A stretch of DNA of 64,000 bases from Bufo bufo (Eukaryota; Chordata; Amphibia; Anura; Bufonidae): assembly GCF_905171765.1 (NCBI RefSeq), contig NC_053392.1, positions 38,014,956-38,078,955 of the forward strand, in the 5' to 3' direction. This document shows positions 1 through 10,714 of this stretch, in pieces. The position numbers and the translations under genes were made by a program. Within the stretch, counting starts at the first letter, position 1. Every line of letters starts with the position of its first letter. The notes under the pieces are model-generated. The model was not told the DNA's origin and searched no databases. It saw only the letters and a list, made by a program, of their open reading frames with translations.

Positions 1-1160
1 TCTGTCAGAAAACCTATGTTTGTTTAAGACCATTTTAACTGCACATCTATTTTTGTCTATTTTTGATGTTATTGGCCCTGTTTCAAGATATCTTTAAAAT
101 AGTGGTCTTGACTATATGGTTGCATGGATAATGGTGGAAAGTACAGTTGACCAACTAAAAAAAATTGAGTTTTCTTATATAAAAGAGATAGCAAAGCAGT
201 TTGCAAAAAATAAATGACCTAATCATAGAAAGAGAGGGCCTTAATTCCCTGGAAGTTGAGTCAGAGCTACAAGAGAGAAGAATTAGGCAAAAAAAAGCGT
301 ATGCCTGGCGAATCCTCAATTGATGAATGTCCTATTAGTGAAACCAAACGTTTTCGAGTTGAAGTTTTTAGACCAATTCTGGATCAGATCATTGGAAGCC
401 TGGATGAGCGATTTTCTGAAAACAAACAATTAGTTCAGGACTCCCAATACTTGGATCCTCGTTTCTTTGACAAAATCAGAAAAGATCCAAATGTGTTAGA
501 GGCAGGAGCACTACAAAGAATTTCTCAATTGGCAAACGTGGATGAATCAGGTCTGAAAACTGAGCTAAAGTGTTTTGCCAACTTGTTCCCACATCTTAGA
601 GAACATGAGAGCGGGAAGGTACACATAGTTCCTATTAGCTGTCAGCAAAAAGAAGATGATGATCATTATCTGGATAATAATCCTGTTAATACCGATGCTG
701 ATGATGATGACTGGGGCTCCTGTAAAGTTGATACCATGGAACAAGAAACAAAATGCAAATGTTTTCTTTGCTGTCACCGATTTCTTGTAAAATATAATTT
801 TTTTTCATCTGCTTATGAAAATCTCTCTGTTGTTTCTGAATACCTGCTAACACTATCATATACTCAAGTGGCATGTGAAAAAGCATTTAGTAAGTTATAA
901 ACTTATAAAGACTTTCCTAAGAGCCACCATGGGGCAAGAACTTCTTGATGCACTTATGATAATGTCAGTTGAAAGAGATCTTTTGGAACTTGTTCAATTT
1001 CCAGGTGTTCTTGAAAAAATTCGGAAGACCTCTCCTTTGATAAGGTCTTTGCTAACGGTTTTTGAGAAAAACATACCTCTCCAAATGTTAGTATGGTGTA
1101 TGCAATACATCATAATATGTTCTGCACTAAGCAGTTGTAATATGCACTTAACTATTTGAA
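1..1160 (+). pseudogene. Decayed hAT-superfamily transposase, C-terminal part
   Basis: An open stretch at 256-900 and a second frame at 875-1159 together read like the C-terminal third of a hAT transposase of the ZMYM1-like kind. The first frame has the spacer block (LDPRFFDKI near residue 66) and the start of the hAT dimerisation domain (ENLSVVSEYLLTLSYTQVAC followed by EKAFSKL). The text then jumps one frame near 897 and continues as KLIKTFLRATMGQELLDAL and SVERDLL, which is the usual continuation of that domain. Upstream of 256 more of the same protein is visible in other frames with stops, so this is a dead copy. The catalytic domain would lie left of the window. A domesticated host gene is unlikely because of the frameshifts. 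Confidence 0.8.
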
Positions 1161-1291
1161 AAAAACTGTGTTCTCATGTTTGTTTGCTAGTGTGAAAAAA
1201 ACAATTCAAGAAATGCATGTCCTTTTAATTTATGTTTGCTTCTGTATTAAAGTTCTCTATTTATTTTAAAGTTTTACAGTGTGACTTGTTT

Positions 1292-2130
1292 TAGAAGTGC
1301 ACCAAAATGCAAATTTCCAAACAAAACAAAAAAAAATGTCAAGCCGAAACAGAACATTTTTTAATTGAATTTTTCATTTTTTTTCATAAACTTTTAATTT
1401 CATTATTCATTTTTTATTAAATAATTTGATTTTTTACTTTACTTTTAGGGGCTTCGGGGAAATATTAGGGGTCTAAACAGACCCCTGATATTTCCCTTTT
1501 AAAATAGAAAAAGCAATTGAGGACACAAAGTCCTCAATCTCTATTTCTGTATCCCCTGTTACAAATGAACAGGAATCCTCTATACTGAGCGTTTCTGTTC
1601 ATTCATAACATGAGGACAGAGTGTGTTTACTATAATTACAACTATGAATGAACACACCTGTAGATCACTTTCTTTTTATTAATAATTGGGGACACAGTAA
1701 ACATGCTAGGTCCTCAATTATTTACAAACACTCAGTGATCACTGATCACTGCGTGTTTGTGCCTCACTCTGCTTCCTGACACGCTGTCACAGGAGGCTGA
1801 GCAGGCGGTGTGGAGAGGAGAGCTCAACCTCCTGGGACAGCACTGTAAGCTGTCTCTGCCCACACACCGCTCTGCCAATCTGTGACAGGAGGCTGAGCAT
1901 TGTGAAGAGGAGAGACGTCGGCCACTCACTGCGCTCTCCTCCCGCAGCGCTCTCGGCCAGCTGACACAGTTTCTCTCCTCCCTGTGCGAACACAGAGCAG
2001 CGCCCAGCGGGGAGGAGAGAATAAACGGATGCAACACTGTATCAGCCAGAAAATGACACTTTCGGCATTATACCAAAAATGCCATTTTCGGCTGATATGT
2101 TTCGGCGGCCGATATATCGGAGCATCCCTA
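1292..2130. mobile_element. Probable non-autonomous hAT element
   Basis: The right end reads, on the minus strand, TAGGGATGCTCCGATATATC, a typical hAT terminal sequence, and the sequence just inside is rich in CCGAAA-type motifs. A weaker matching end, TAGAAGTGCACCAAAATG, starts at 1292. The 8-bp flanks (acttgttt and gtttattt) agree at only 5 of 8 positions, so the left boundary is uncertain. Inside, 1457-1496 forms a hairpin with 18-bp arms (gggaaatattaggggtct and its near complement, loop aaac). No convincing coding region is present. The element could instead be the 3' end of the hAT whose transposase lies at 1-1160. Confidence 0.5.
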
Positions 2131-2138
2131 GTTTATTT

Positions 2139-2376
2139 TGTTGTCCTGTGTTGTAATTTACATGGCTGACGAAAGTGGCAAGGGGGGTCAGGAGGAGGCA
2201 GGGGAAATGGGAAAGCAGGAGGGGGGCTCAGTGGGCCTCTAGGTGTTACTTGCCCCCTGGGCCAAAAGTTGCCAGTCAGCCCCTGGAGCAGATACATAGG
2301 CAGACAAGCAATCATATTGAAGAGCAAGTTCTTGGGGAAAATACTCTCCTAACTTGGGGGCACTACCAATTAAAAT
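2139..2376. other. Unassigned sequence between hAT end and ERV integrase
   Basis: No gene or recognisable repeat end is seen here. The purine-rich stretch around 2175-2230 gives short spurious frames. The retroviral envelope gene and 3' LTR expected at this side of the integrase are absent, so the provirus was probably deleted or truncated here. Confidence 0.5.
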
Positions 2377-3123
2377 TTAAAAAGGGGACAGCTTCTCTTT
2401 CCCCCTAGGGGTATGTCTGACACTGAATAGGGCAATAGGAAGGGTCTCTGGCCATGGTCTTCCAGTCTCTCTTGCCATCTTCAACATTTTCAGTTTTAAT
2501 GTGCCGTTCATTCTTTCCACTCTGCCGCTGCTTTGTGGTCTGTATGGGGTATGGAAAGCAAGATGATTCCCCAGTGTGGCCCATATCTCCTGGGCCACGT
2601 CTGTTTTGAAGGCAGTACCTTGATCACTCTCTATCACTTCAGGTAACCAAAATCTACACTGTCTGATTCTTCAAAGGGTAGGCTTCAGGCCATCCAGAGA
2701 ACATGTCTATGACCACCAGAGCATACTTAAATCCCTGTGCAGGGGGCATCTGTATGTGTCAATCTTGATCCTTTGAAATGGGTAAAGAGGTTTTAGTAGG
2801 CACTTGGCAGGGACTTTTTCCATTTTCCCTGGGTTGCACTTGGCACAGACCATGCAGCTATTAACATGCAGGCGGTGAATGTAGAGATGGCCGGGGCAAG
2901 CCATATAGAAGAGATGAGGTTGTTCATCGCAGTTTTCCCTAAGTGTGTAGGCCCATAAGCCCAGGAGACTACCGCAGGCTTCGAGGCAAACAGAGAAGAT
3001 GCTCTTTCCTCCAAATCCTGTCTTTATCAGGACCTCCTCATTTTTCGAACCACACGTCTTTCTCCTCTTCTTATGCTGCTTCCTGTATATCTTCCAGTGT
3101 TTCCTTGGTGAGAAGGAGTCCAT
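2377..3123 (-). pseudogene. pol: ERV integrase fragment
   Basis: The frame at 2707-3123 carries the N-terminal zinc-binding region (histidines in GHLYIHRLH followed by CMVCAKC) and the beginning of the catalytic core (RIKIDTY). The frame at 2377-2637 continues the core with the second Asp in ESDQGTAF and the Glu in PYRPQSSGRVERMNGTLK, giving the D,D,E set. The two frames are separated by a lesion near 2640-2700. The C-terminal part beyond SVRHTPRG is missing. The YRPQSSGRVERMN wording is typical of gamma/epsilon-like integrases. It would have joined viral cDNA to host DNA; here it is a fossil. Confidence 0.85.
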
Positions 3124-4995
3124 GTGGTTTACCTGCCTCGTTCCTTGCGACCTTAGATCGTGTCTGGGCTATCATCATCTTCACCTCCTCCCTTTTCCTC
3201 ATTGCAGCCTCCTTTGCTGCTCTGTCGGCTCTGGCGTTTCCTTGGGTCTCTGGAGTATCCGCTTTTAAATGTGCCTTGACTTTGAGTATAGCTACCTGCT
3301 TGGGGAGTGTCAGGGCCTCCATTAATGCTTGCACAGCTCCAGCATTTTTTACAGGAGTTCCATTTGCCGTGATGAAATTGCGGCTCTTCCAGATGGGGCC
3401 AAAGTCAAGAGCTACTCCAAAGGCATATCTAGAGTCTGTGTATATATTGGCAGTCTTCTTTTCAGCCATCCTGCAGGCTTCAGTGAGGGCTATCAGTTCA
3501 GCCTCTTGGGCAGACTTGTCAGGAGAAAGAGGGTGGGCTTGTAGCACATCACGTGAGGAGGTGACTGCATATCCAGTATGATATCTGCCCTGATTATCTG
3601 CGTATCGAGAGCCATCTACAAACAGATTGAGATCAGGTTTGTCTAACATTGTTTCAGTCACATTCGGGAGAGGCTCGGTCTCTTATTCAATCAATACTAG
3701 GCAATCATGGCAACCTCCAGAGTAAAAACCACCATCAGAACAATCATCCTCCTCCTCAGCAATCCCCCTTGAGGAAAAGGAAGGAGGGAAACAGGGTTGA
3801 GGACATAACACCTAGAGATAGTAACAGTGTCCGGGAGGAGAAGTGAACACTGCATGCAAAGGTGTCTAGCAGCTGAGAGATGTTTTGGCTGAGTTTGCTG
3901 GAGTTTTGCAGAAATGTCATGCGGGGCCAAAATCTGCAGAGTGTGACCCAGGACAATATCAGAAGTTCTGTCCAGAAGAAGATGACAGGCGTGAATGGCT
4001 TATATACAGGAAGGGGTCCTTCGAGCAACTGGATCTAACCGGGCTGAGTAGTAGCCCAGAGGCCTGTTCCTGCCCCCCTGGCTTTGAGTAAGGACACCAG
4101 TGGCATGTCCCTGACGTTCCATGACATACAGTCTAAAAAGGTAGGTTATACTTAGGTAGTCCTAAGGCAGGAGAGGAAGAGGCTGCTGCCTTCAACTGTG
4201 TAAAATAGAGCATAGCAGAAATAATGGAGTGTGCGGTATACAGTCATATAGGGGCTACATGAGGACGGAAGCATCCAGGATCCAAGGGTGGCAGTACAAG
4301 ATGAGGCCTAGGAAGGCCTGTAATTGTTTTGAGGTAGTAGTTTTTTGGATCTGCAAGATAGCTTTTTTGTCTTTATAATCCTTGCACCCCTAATCTGACA
4401 GGAAAAGGAGCAAAGAGAGCGAGGCATCTGAACACATATGAGTGTCCTGGGCACATACTAAGCGATCATCCACATACTGGAGCAGCACAACATCATCATG
4501 AATTTGTTTCCATTCATCCAAGATAGATAACATGGCTTTGCTGAATTGGGATGGGCTATTTTGAGCTTCTTGCGGCATGACTGTCATGAGTGAAGACAAA
4601 AAGGTATTGGCAATCAGGGTGTAAAGGCATAGAGAAAAAGGCATTAGCTAGGTCAATGATTGTAAAGGATGCTGCATCCGGTGGTATGACAGAAAGTAGG
4701 GTGTGGGGGTTTGGTACAATTGGAGTTTCCAAGATAGTGGCTTCATTCACAGACCGAAGATCAGGCACCATCCTATAGGTATCAGGCTGTCCTTTTTTAC
4801 TGTTCTTCCTCACTGAGAAAAGGGGCGTGTTACAGGGGGATGTGATGGAATTATGGCACCAACCTTTAGGAAGGCCCGTACTTGCTGAGTGATGGCATCC
4901 ATCTGTGCTATAGACAAAGGATATTGTGGTTTCCGTGGGAGTACTACTCCTAGCCTAAGGTGTACCATGACAGGTTGCACCCAAAGTCTGCCCAC
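3071..4995 (-). pseudogene. pol: ERV reverse transcriptase and RNase H
   Basis: RNase H lies at 3071-3661 with the acidic residues in FVDGSRY, QEAELIAL and NIYTDSRYAFG. RT pieces lie at 4390-4995: LRSVNEATI, then FTIIDLANAFF (first catalytic Asp) and LLQYVDDRLV (YVDD box) in different frames. The region 3660-4390 that should hold the RT thumb and connection is scrambled and gives no good frame. At least three frame changes separate the pieces. Order and content match a retroviral pol; the enzyme cannot be made from this copy. Confidence 0.85.
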
Positions 4996-5460
4996 ATTCT
5001 GTGGTCCTTTTGCTCACAGTGTCCCAGGTATGACAGATAATACAGCAGCTGGAAGTGGTCCTTCGGTCGGCAGTCTTCCAGGGACATAAGAGCGGCCAAC
5101 ATTACTGTTTCCTCTGGCTGAAGGGGAGTGGAAAGGGTAACAGTACCATCGAGTGGGAATTGTATAGTGGCTTGCATTTTCTGTAGCAGATCTGCTCCCA
5201 AGAGATTAAGTGGACATGTGGAGGAGACTACAAATTGTGAAAAAATTTTTTTAGAAGGCTGTGGTCCGAAAGAGACACTGAGTGGTTTCGGGGGAGAAGA
5301 TCTAGCATGGCCATCAATGCCGATACATTGTACAGTAATGCTATCCAGGAAAGCAGGGGTCGACGATCTCATCACGTCGGATCACACTTCTGGCTGCATC
5401 AGTATCCATGGGAAATGTGTGTATATCACTCCCTATCTGCAGGTGTACTGTACTGTAGGC
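4950..5460 (-). pseudogene. pro: ERV aspartic protease, active-site glycine replaced
   Basis: The frame at 4950-5375 contains the protease C-terminal signature NLLGADLLQKM. Just upstream, in another frame, the active-site segment reads MDTDAARSVI at about 5380-5409, where retroviral proteases normally have Asp-Thr/Ser-Gly. The codons for DTDA occupy 5395-5406, so the glycine is replaced by Asp. A frameshift separates this from the C-terminal part. The assignment rests on position between the Gag zinc knuckle and RT plus these two motifs. Confidence 0.7.
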
Positions 5461-5590
5461 GCAGGTCCACAGTGGGGAGGGAGGAGGGCCATAGTGGGAT
5501 TGACTTCTCCGACGTGTGGATCTGGCTTGCCCCTGTCCTATGGGGAGTGGTATCCTTCCCCTCCTGGTGGGGGGGGACCCATGGGAACAT

Positions 5591-7150
5591 TCAGGGTGGG
5601 CCCCCTCTCCCTTGCTTCAGGGGGCGATACGGGCACTCCCTTTTGAAGTGCCCGAGCTGGCCACACCCATAGCAGATACAAGCAGGTCTGCTATCTCCCC
5701 TAGGGTAGGAGGAGTTCTCCTCTGTCACAAGCATTATGTTAGTTCTGGCAGCTGCCTCTATGCCTTTAGCCACCAAAGTTAACATCTCAATAGGGACAGA
5801 ACGGTGCTCTGGGCGAGCAGTTTTTAGTGGCTTTTGGATGTGAGGTTTTAGGTACTAGATAGCATCCTGGTTTGTACTGGGTTTTTGTTTGGTAAAACCC
5901 AGATCTTTAAACATTTGTTCCATTCGATTTGCTAATTTCACCACTGACTTTCCCTTATCCTGTTTCATGTCCTGAATTTGAATTGCCTGATCTGCCAGCC
6001 TGGTCCTAGCCCATTCTTCTAATAATTCACAGAACCACACTCCAGATTGGTAGGTTTTCTGGTATTCTTCGTCTCCATGATTTTGGGATGGTAGTTCCTT
6101 ATCCATGGTTGGCCAAAAAGAATCCCCTGCCTTAATTTGAGTAAGTCCAGATAGGTCTCTCCAGGTAGCAGAGTATGCTTTTCTGATTTGTTCTAATGCC
6201 CTATAAAAGGGCATGGGATGTTGTTCGGGGTCAAGGAGAGAGTTTACCAAGTTAGTGGCCTATGTGGGGTTAAAAGTCACATATCTCCCCTCTTGATTTA
6301 TATCGGGGAAGGTTTGGGAGTCTGGACTTGTCTGGGCAGGAGATCTACCTGTCCGGCTAATCTGGCCACCATCCTGTCTCTCTCTCTCTCTCCCCATCCC
6401 TCTCCCCTTCTGCACTTCACGTTTCCTCAGCTCGTCCTCCGCCTTCTGCGCCTGGCAGCTGCATGGTGGGAGGATGGGCTCTCCTCAGAGTCTTGAGGAG
6501 GTTTGGTCTCATCCTCACCCTGTTCCTTCCTCTGTCCTCGTGTTTCAACTCCCATCATTATGGGCACATTCAGGGGTGCCGTCGGTTGGATGACCAGCCC
6601 CCATGGCATGTGATAGGTGCCATCTAAATTCAACACAGGATATAGGGGGGTTATTGGCTTCAGCAATTTCCCTGCAGTCTGTCTGATTGAATCTTTACAG
6701 GGCTGTGCCATCTCCTCAAATGTTATCAGAGGAGGATCAGAGCAACAAGAAGTGGTCTGTTTGCCATCCTGCTATAGGGGCTGGGCAGGGCAGAGGACCA
6801 TTTGTACTGGGGCATCATCACAGAGGCCCTCCCACTTCTGGAAGGGTGGGGACGGGGGGCACCACAAGCAAGACACATATCGCGGAAATCTGGATTCTGC
6901 TGCCCACAATGTGCATATGTCCATCCCTCTGGTACTCCCGCTAATACACCATTCTGTGGGCGGAGCCTCACAGTGTGCGGATCATCAGACATTGCTTCTC
7001 TGGCACCATTATAGGGTGGTGGCTTTCCACTTTCTGATGTATAAACATACGCTTGCAGACCTTTATTTCATCTCTCTGCCCCTCCGTCGGCAGCCAGGTG
7101 ACTTGCTGTTCGGTGCCACGCTTGTGCTGCACCGAGTAAACCTTCATCAC
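5591..7150 (-). pseudogene. gag: ERV Gag with CCHC knuckle and RanBP2-type finger
   Basis: From N- to C-terminus: a basic frame 6968-7150; a frame 6726-6992 with a RanBP2-type zinc finger at 6864-6923 (W-T-Y-A-H-C, then GQQN, then MCLACG); a proline-containing, Arg-rich segment at 6427-6711; a capsid-like helical block at 5855-6250 (PFYRALEQIRKAY); and a nucleocapsid knuckle CYGCGQLGHFKREC (C-X2-C-X4-H-X4-C) in 5591-5785. These sit in different frames, so several indels have accumulated. The RanBP2-like finger is not a standard Gag module; its first Cys codon is TAT (Tyr). Whether it is in Gag proper or an upstream exon cannot be decided here. Confidence 0.7.
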
Positions 7151-7341
7151 TCAACTTTCCACGACACTGTATCAACATTTTCTTCCACATTTTAATGTTC
7201 AACTATCCATTTTCATTACCACCAACTATCTTCATTAACTTTCTATAATGATTCACATGCTTACTTAATTCTTCTCGGGCTACCCACTGAGGGGCAGTAT
7301 ACTCGCCTTGAGGCAGGGATGATGACTGTCCCATGAGCTTA

Positions 7342-7533
7342 TTTCAAAAGAAACCGCGGCACTCACAAGTCTTCATAATTCCAAAATGTAATCACCAAAA
7401 AAAGTGACATTTTGACCAGTGTGGTCTTTTTTAAGCTTGAAAAAGACCACACTGGTCGAAATGTCGCTTTTTTGGTGATTCAATTTTGGAATTATGAAGA
7501 CTTGTGAGGTGAGTGCCGCGGTCTCTTTTGAAA
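7342..7533. repeat. Foldback element, two arms of about 95 bp
   Basis: The arms begin tttcaaaag at 7342 and end cttttgaaa at 7533, and the centre is the palindrome aagctt at 7433-7438. Apart from a 4-5 base indel near cactcac and scattered mismatches the arms are complementary over their whole length. It sits in the retroviral leader between the primer-binding site and gag. No clear TSD is visible. It is probably a small MITE-like insertion, since retroviral leaders do not normally contain such a structure. Confidence 0.75.
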
Positions 7534-8127
7534 TTTGCTGTTGCTGGGGGTGCTTTGGACTGGCACCCAACACTGCGGGAACCACCACAGTAAGACAGTT
7601 TTTTGATGTGCTGCTACGCTCCCCCTTTTTTTCCTATGTCCAATGTGCTTAACCACTCAATCAAAAATAAGACAAAAACAACTGCCACCACCCTTTTCAC
7701 CGCAGGCAGAAATTAATTGTAGCTCCCCCCCTTCCCCCGGAGCTTCCCGGGACTAATCAATCTGCCACCGCAGGCAGAAATTTATTGAGCTTCCCCCTGC
7801 CAGAGGATTTCTCTTGCTCTGCTTAAGTGTTAACCATGAAGGTGACTGACACAAAAACACAGAAAAGAAGTACCCACAGTAGAGCAAATCTTCCTTCTCA
7901 GTCTAAGGTTCTAGAGAATCGAGATTTCAACATTAGCCGAAGCTGCTATTCACAGTGTAACATCAACCAGCAGAAAAGATCACCACAGCCCGGCAGGGTA
8001 CAACAATAGGCATGCAAGATAACCAGTTTTCTTACCTTTTCTCTGGGGCTGCAGTCCCCGTCTTCAAGTGTCATCCACTGTGCTCTGGGAACCCAGACCT
8101 TCGGCTTCCGATGTTACCTTCTCCCGA

Positions 8128-8145
8128 GCCCCACGTTAGGCGTCA
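8128..8145 (-). promoter_or_regulatory. ERV primer-binding site, tRNA-Lys(1,2) type
   Basis: On the minus strand the 18 bases read TGACGCCTAACGTGGGGC. They match the complement of the 3' end of tRNA-Lys1,2 (known retroviral PBS TGGCGCCCAACGTGGGGC) with two differences. It lies two bases inside a CA dinucleotide at 8148-8149 that would end the 5' LTR, which is the usual spacing. Confidence 0.8.
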
Positions 8146-8147
8146 AA

Positions 8148-8518
8148 TGGTTGAAGCTGCTTTCAATCAGAGCCAAATGCATTTGCTCTACTGCTCCAAA
8201 TTAGTAGATTAATCCTAGGATTTTATATGCATGGAAGAAATAATACTGACACCAGGTAGGATTAAACCAGTTCTCATTTATTCAAGGAAGTTAATCAGTT
8301 TATATGTACATCAGAGGGGGGCATCCCCCTGAGGCTCGTGGCATTGTTCCTTTGGCTAGAATACAAAAATAAGAAAACAGATAACACTTGGCACCTGCGC
8401 ATTGTGAATTGTTTTACTAACTTTGTTATGTTAACTATGTAAATATCTAGGTGCCAGCGCCATCTTATAATGGCTTCACACTAACAGCAGTACAGCATAC
8501 GTCATATATGACATAACA
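8148..8518 (-). repeat. ERV 5' LTR (left boundary firm, right boundary tentative)
   Basis: The LTR end is fixed by the adjacent primer-binding site. Inside, on the minus strand, are TATAAA at 8299-8304, AATAAA at 8277-8282 and a second TATA-like CATATAAAATCC at about 8219-8230. A start TGTTATGTC at 8518 gives a 371-bp LTR, but the same nonamer recurs at 15800-15808 on the far side of the Gypsy insertion, which would give an LTR of about 880 bp. Without a 3' LTR the choice cannot be made. If the first TATA box is used, the poly(A) signal would fall in U3, as in some retroviruses. Confidence 0.5.
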
Positions 8519-8697
8519 TCAGGGAGCAGGGTCCTCTTGAGAAAGGTGAACCCTCTGTGATTTTAGTCCCAACCTGAGTGAATAAGGCATTGTATGAGAG
8601 CTGGAGGATATGGGGGCCATCTTAGCTGATCAAGAATGATATCCACATCTCCATCACTTCTACTTAAGACAACACACACTGTACTGTACTGGCTTCC

Positions 8698-9218
8698 TGT
8701 CACGGCGGACAGGATATAAGATACACAGATAACTAAACAAACAAGTTTCTAGGCAAGAAGCTGGGGATAAGGTCACCTCCTAGCAAATTTCTAATAGCTC
8801 TCCCTATTCTGCTAAGCCCACATTCAGACCCTGAAGGTGGGAATAATGTGTCCTCGTGCCTGGGCTGAAAATACCCTAGAATCCCTGAGATGGTGAAAGG
8901 TGAAAATTGAGAGCCTGCTCCATCAGAACCTGGAGGGGACAGACGTCACTCAAACAGCCTAGACAGCAAACCAAATAAATCTGAAACCAACTTATCTTAT
9001 CTGAGCAGGAACAGCCAATTCCTCCTTGCTTGCTTCCACAGCCTGACAGAAGCTATAACCCGCACGGTACACTGGGAGTGAGAGTAATTTAAACTCACAA
9101 CCCCACCCAGTGCACCTGAAGGGAGGCGGATCCAGCACGACTCCAAAACAAAACAAATGACTAGACACGTGCTGCTAATCTGGCAGACCTCCGCACATAG
9201 TCTGAGCAGGGCATGACA
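8698..9218 (-). repeat. Gypsy copy 1, 3' LTR (left), 521 bp
   Basis: Nearly identical to the right LTR apart from a 5-bp length difference in the aaaacaaaac run and scattered substitutions, so the insertion is fairly young. On the sense (minus) strand it has TTTAAAT about 32 bases before GCGGGTTATA (9054-9063), which is complementary to the primer-binding site and marks the probable transcript start. A polypurine tract (gaagggggggta) abuts it in the interior at 9219-9232. Confidence 0.93.
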
Positions 9219-10714
9219 GTACCCCCCCTTCTACGGGTGACCTCCGGACACCCCGGACCAACCTTATCCGGGTGGGATCTGTGAAAAGCCCTAACCAGTC
9301 GGTTGGCACTGACATCCAGCGCCGTCACCCACATCCTTTCCTCAGGGCCGTATCCCCTCCAGTGTTCCAAGTACTGAAGGGAACCCCGAAGAATTCTAGA
9401 GTCAAGAACCCTGGAGATCTCGAACCCAAAATTCCATCAACCAGAACAGGAGGAAGGGGCAATGGCGATGGTTCCACTGGTTTCACATATTTTTTCAATA
9501 ACGACCTGTGGAACACATCATGAATCCTCCAAGTCTGCGGAAGATCCAACCGAAATGCTACTGGATTGATCACCGCAGATATTTTGTACGGACCAATAAA
9601 TCTTGGACCCAGTTTCCAAGATGGCACTCTCAGTTTAATATTTTTAGTGGACAACCACACCAGATCACCCACACACAGGTCCGGACCAGTCACATGTCTT
9701 TTGTCAGCCATTCGCTTATACCTCTCACCCATCTTCTCCAAATTCACTTGGATCCTCCGCCAGATAGAAGACAAGGCACAAGAAAATCTCTCCTCCTCTG
9801 GCATCCCAGAGTAACTAGTCCCAGAAAAGGTACTGAGGATGAAAACCGTATGCGCCAAAAAATGGCAACTTACCCGTGGACTCCTGCCTACGGTTATTCA
9901 AAGCAAACTCTGCTAGGGACAAGAATGAGGACCAGTCCTCCTGATTCTCAGCCACAAAGCACCTCAAGTAGATCTCCAGGTTTTGATTAGTACACTCTGT
10001 CTGTCCATTCGACTGCGGATGAAAAGCCGAAGAGAACGAAAGTTGAATGCCAAGCCGAGAGCAGAACGCCCTCCAAAACCTGGAGACAAACTGCGTGCCC
10101 CTATCAGAAACCACATCCGAAGGAATACCATGCAATTTCACGATATTATCAACAAAAATCTGCGCAAGAGTCTTGGCATTAGGCAGACTAGTTAATAATA
10201 TAAAGTGAGCCATTTTACTAAAACTGTCAACTACCACCAGAATTACTGTTTTCCCGGAGGAACTCGGCAGATCCGTAATAAAGTCCATAGACAAGTGTGT
10301 CCAAGGACGAGACAGAATAGACAAAGGAAAAAGTGAACCAGCCAGTCGAGTATGAGCAACCTTTGACCGTGCACAGGTTTCACAAGATGCCACGTAATCC
10401 TCAATGCTCTTACGTAACCCGGGCCACCAGAACCTCCGGGACACAAGGTCACAGGTGGACTTACCACCAGGATGTCCAGCAAGGACAGTATCATGATGCT
10501 CCTTGAATAGTGATGAGCGGGAGGTGCCATATTCGATTTTGCGATATTTCGCGAATATTCGATTGAATATTCGTGTTATATTCGTCAAAATCGAATATTC
10601 GTAATTATTCCATTTATTGCGAATAATATGCGTTTTAATTAATCGCGTATTGCGATTTTTCTTTTGACAGTATAAGGCAACGTTCCTATGACTAATTGAC
10701 TATGGCTAGGCTAA

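Larger units (their letters stand above)
2377..8518 (-). mobile_element. Endogenous retrovirus, degraded, env and 3' LTR missing
   Basis: Reading right to left, the sequence gives a 5' LTR candidate, a tRNA-Lys type primer-binding site, Gag with a CCHC zinc knuckle, protease, reverse transcriptase, RNase H and integrase, all broken by frameshifts and stops. The integrase core resembles class I (gamma/epsilon-like) retroviruses. No env frame and no 3' LTR can be found left of the integrase. The right limit is uncertain: the LTR could end at 8518 or at 15808 with the Gypsy element inserted inside it. This is an old, non-functional copy in the host genome. Confidence 0.85.

Noticed and set aside
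2943..3581. 212-codon plus-strand frame
   Set aside because: Antisense shadow of the ERV RNase H/integrase region with no recognisable domain.
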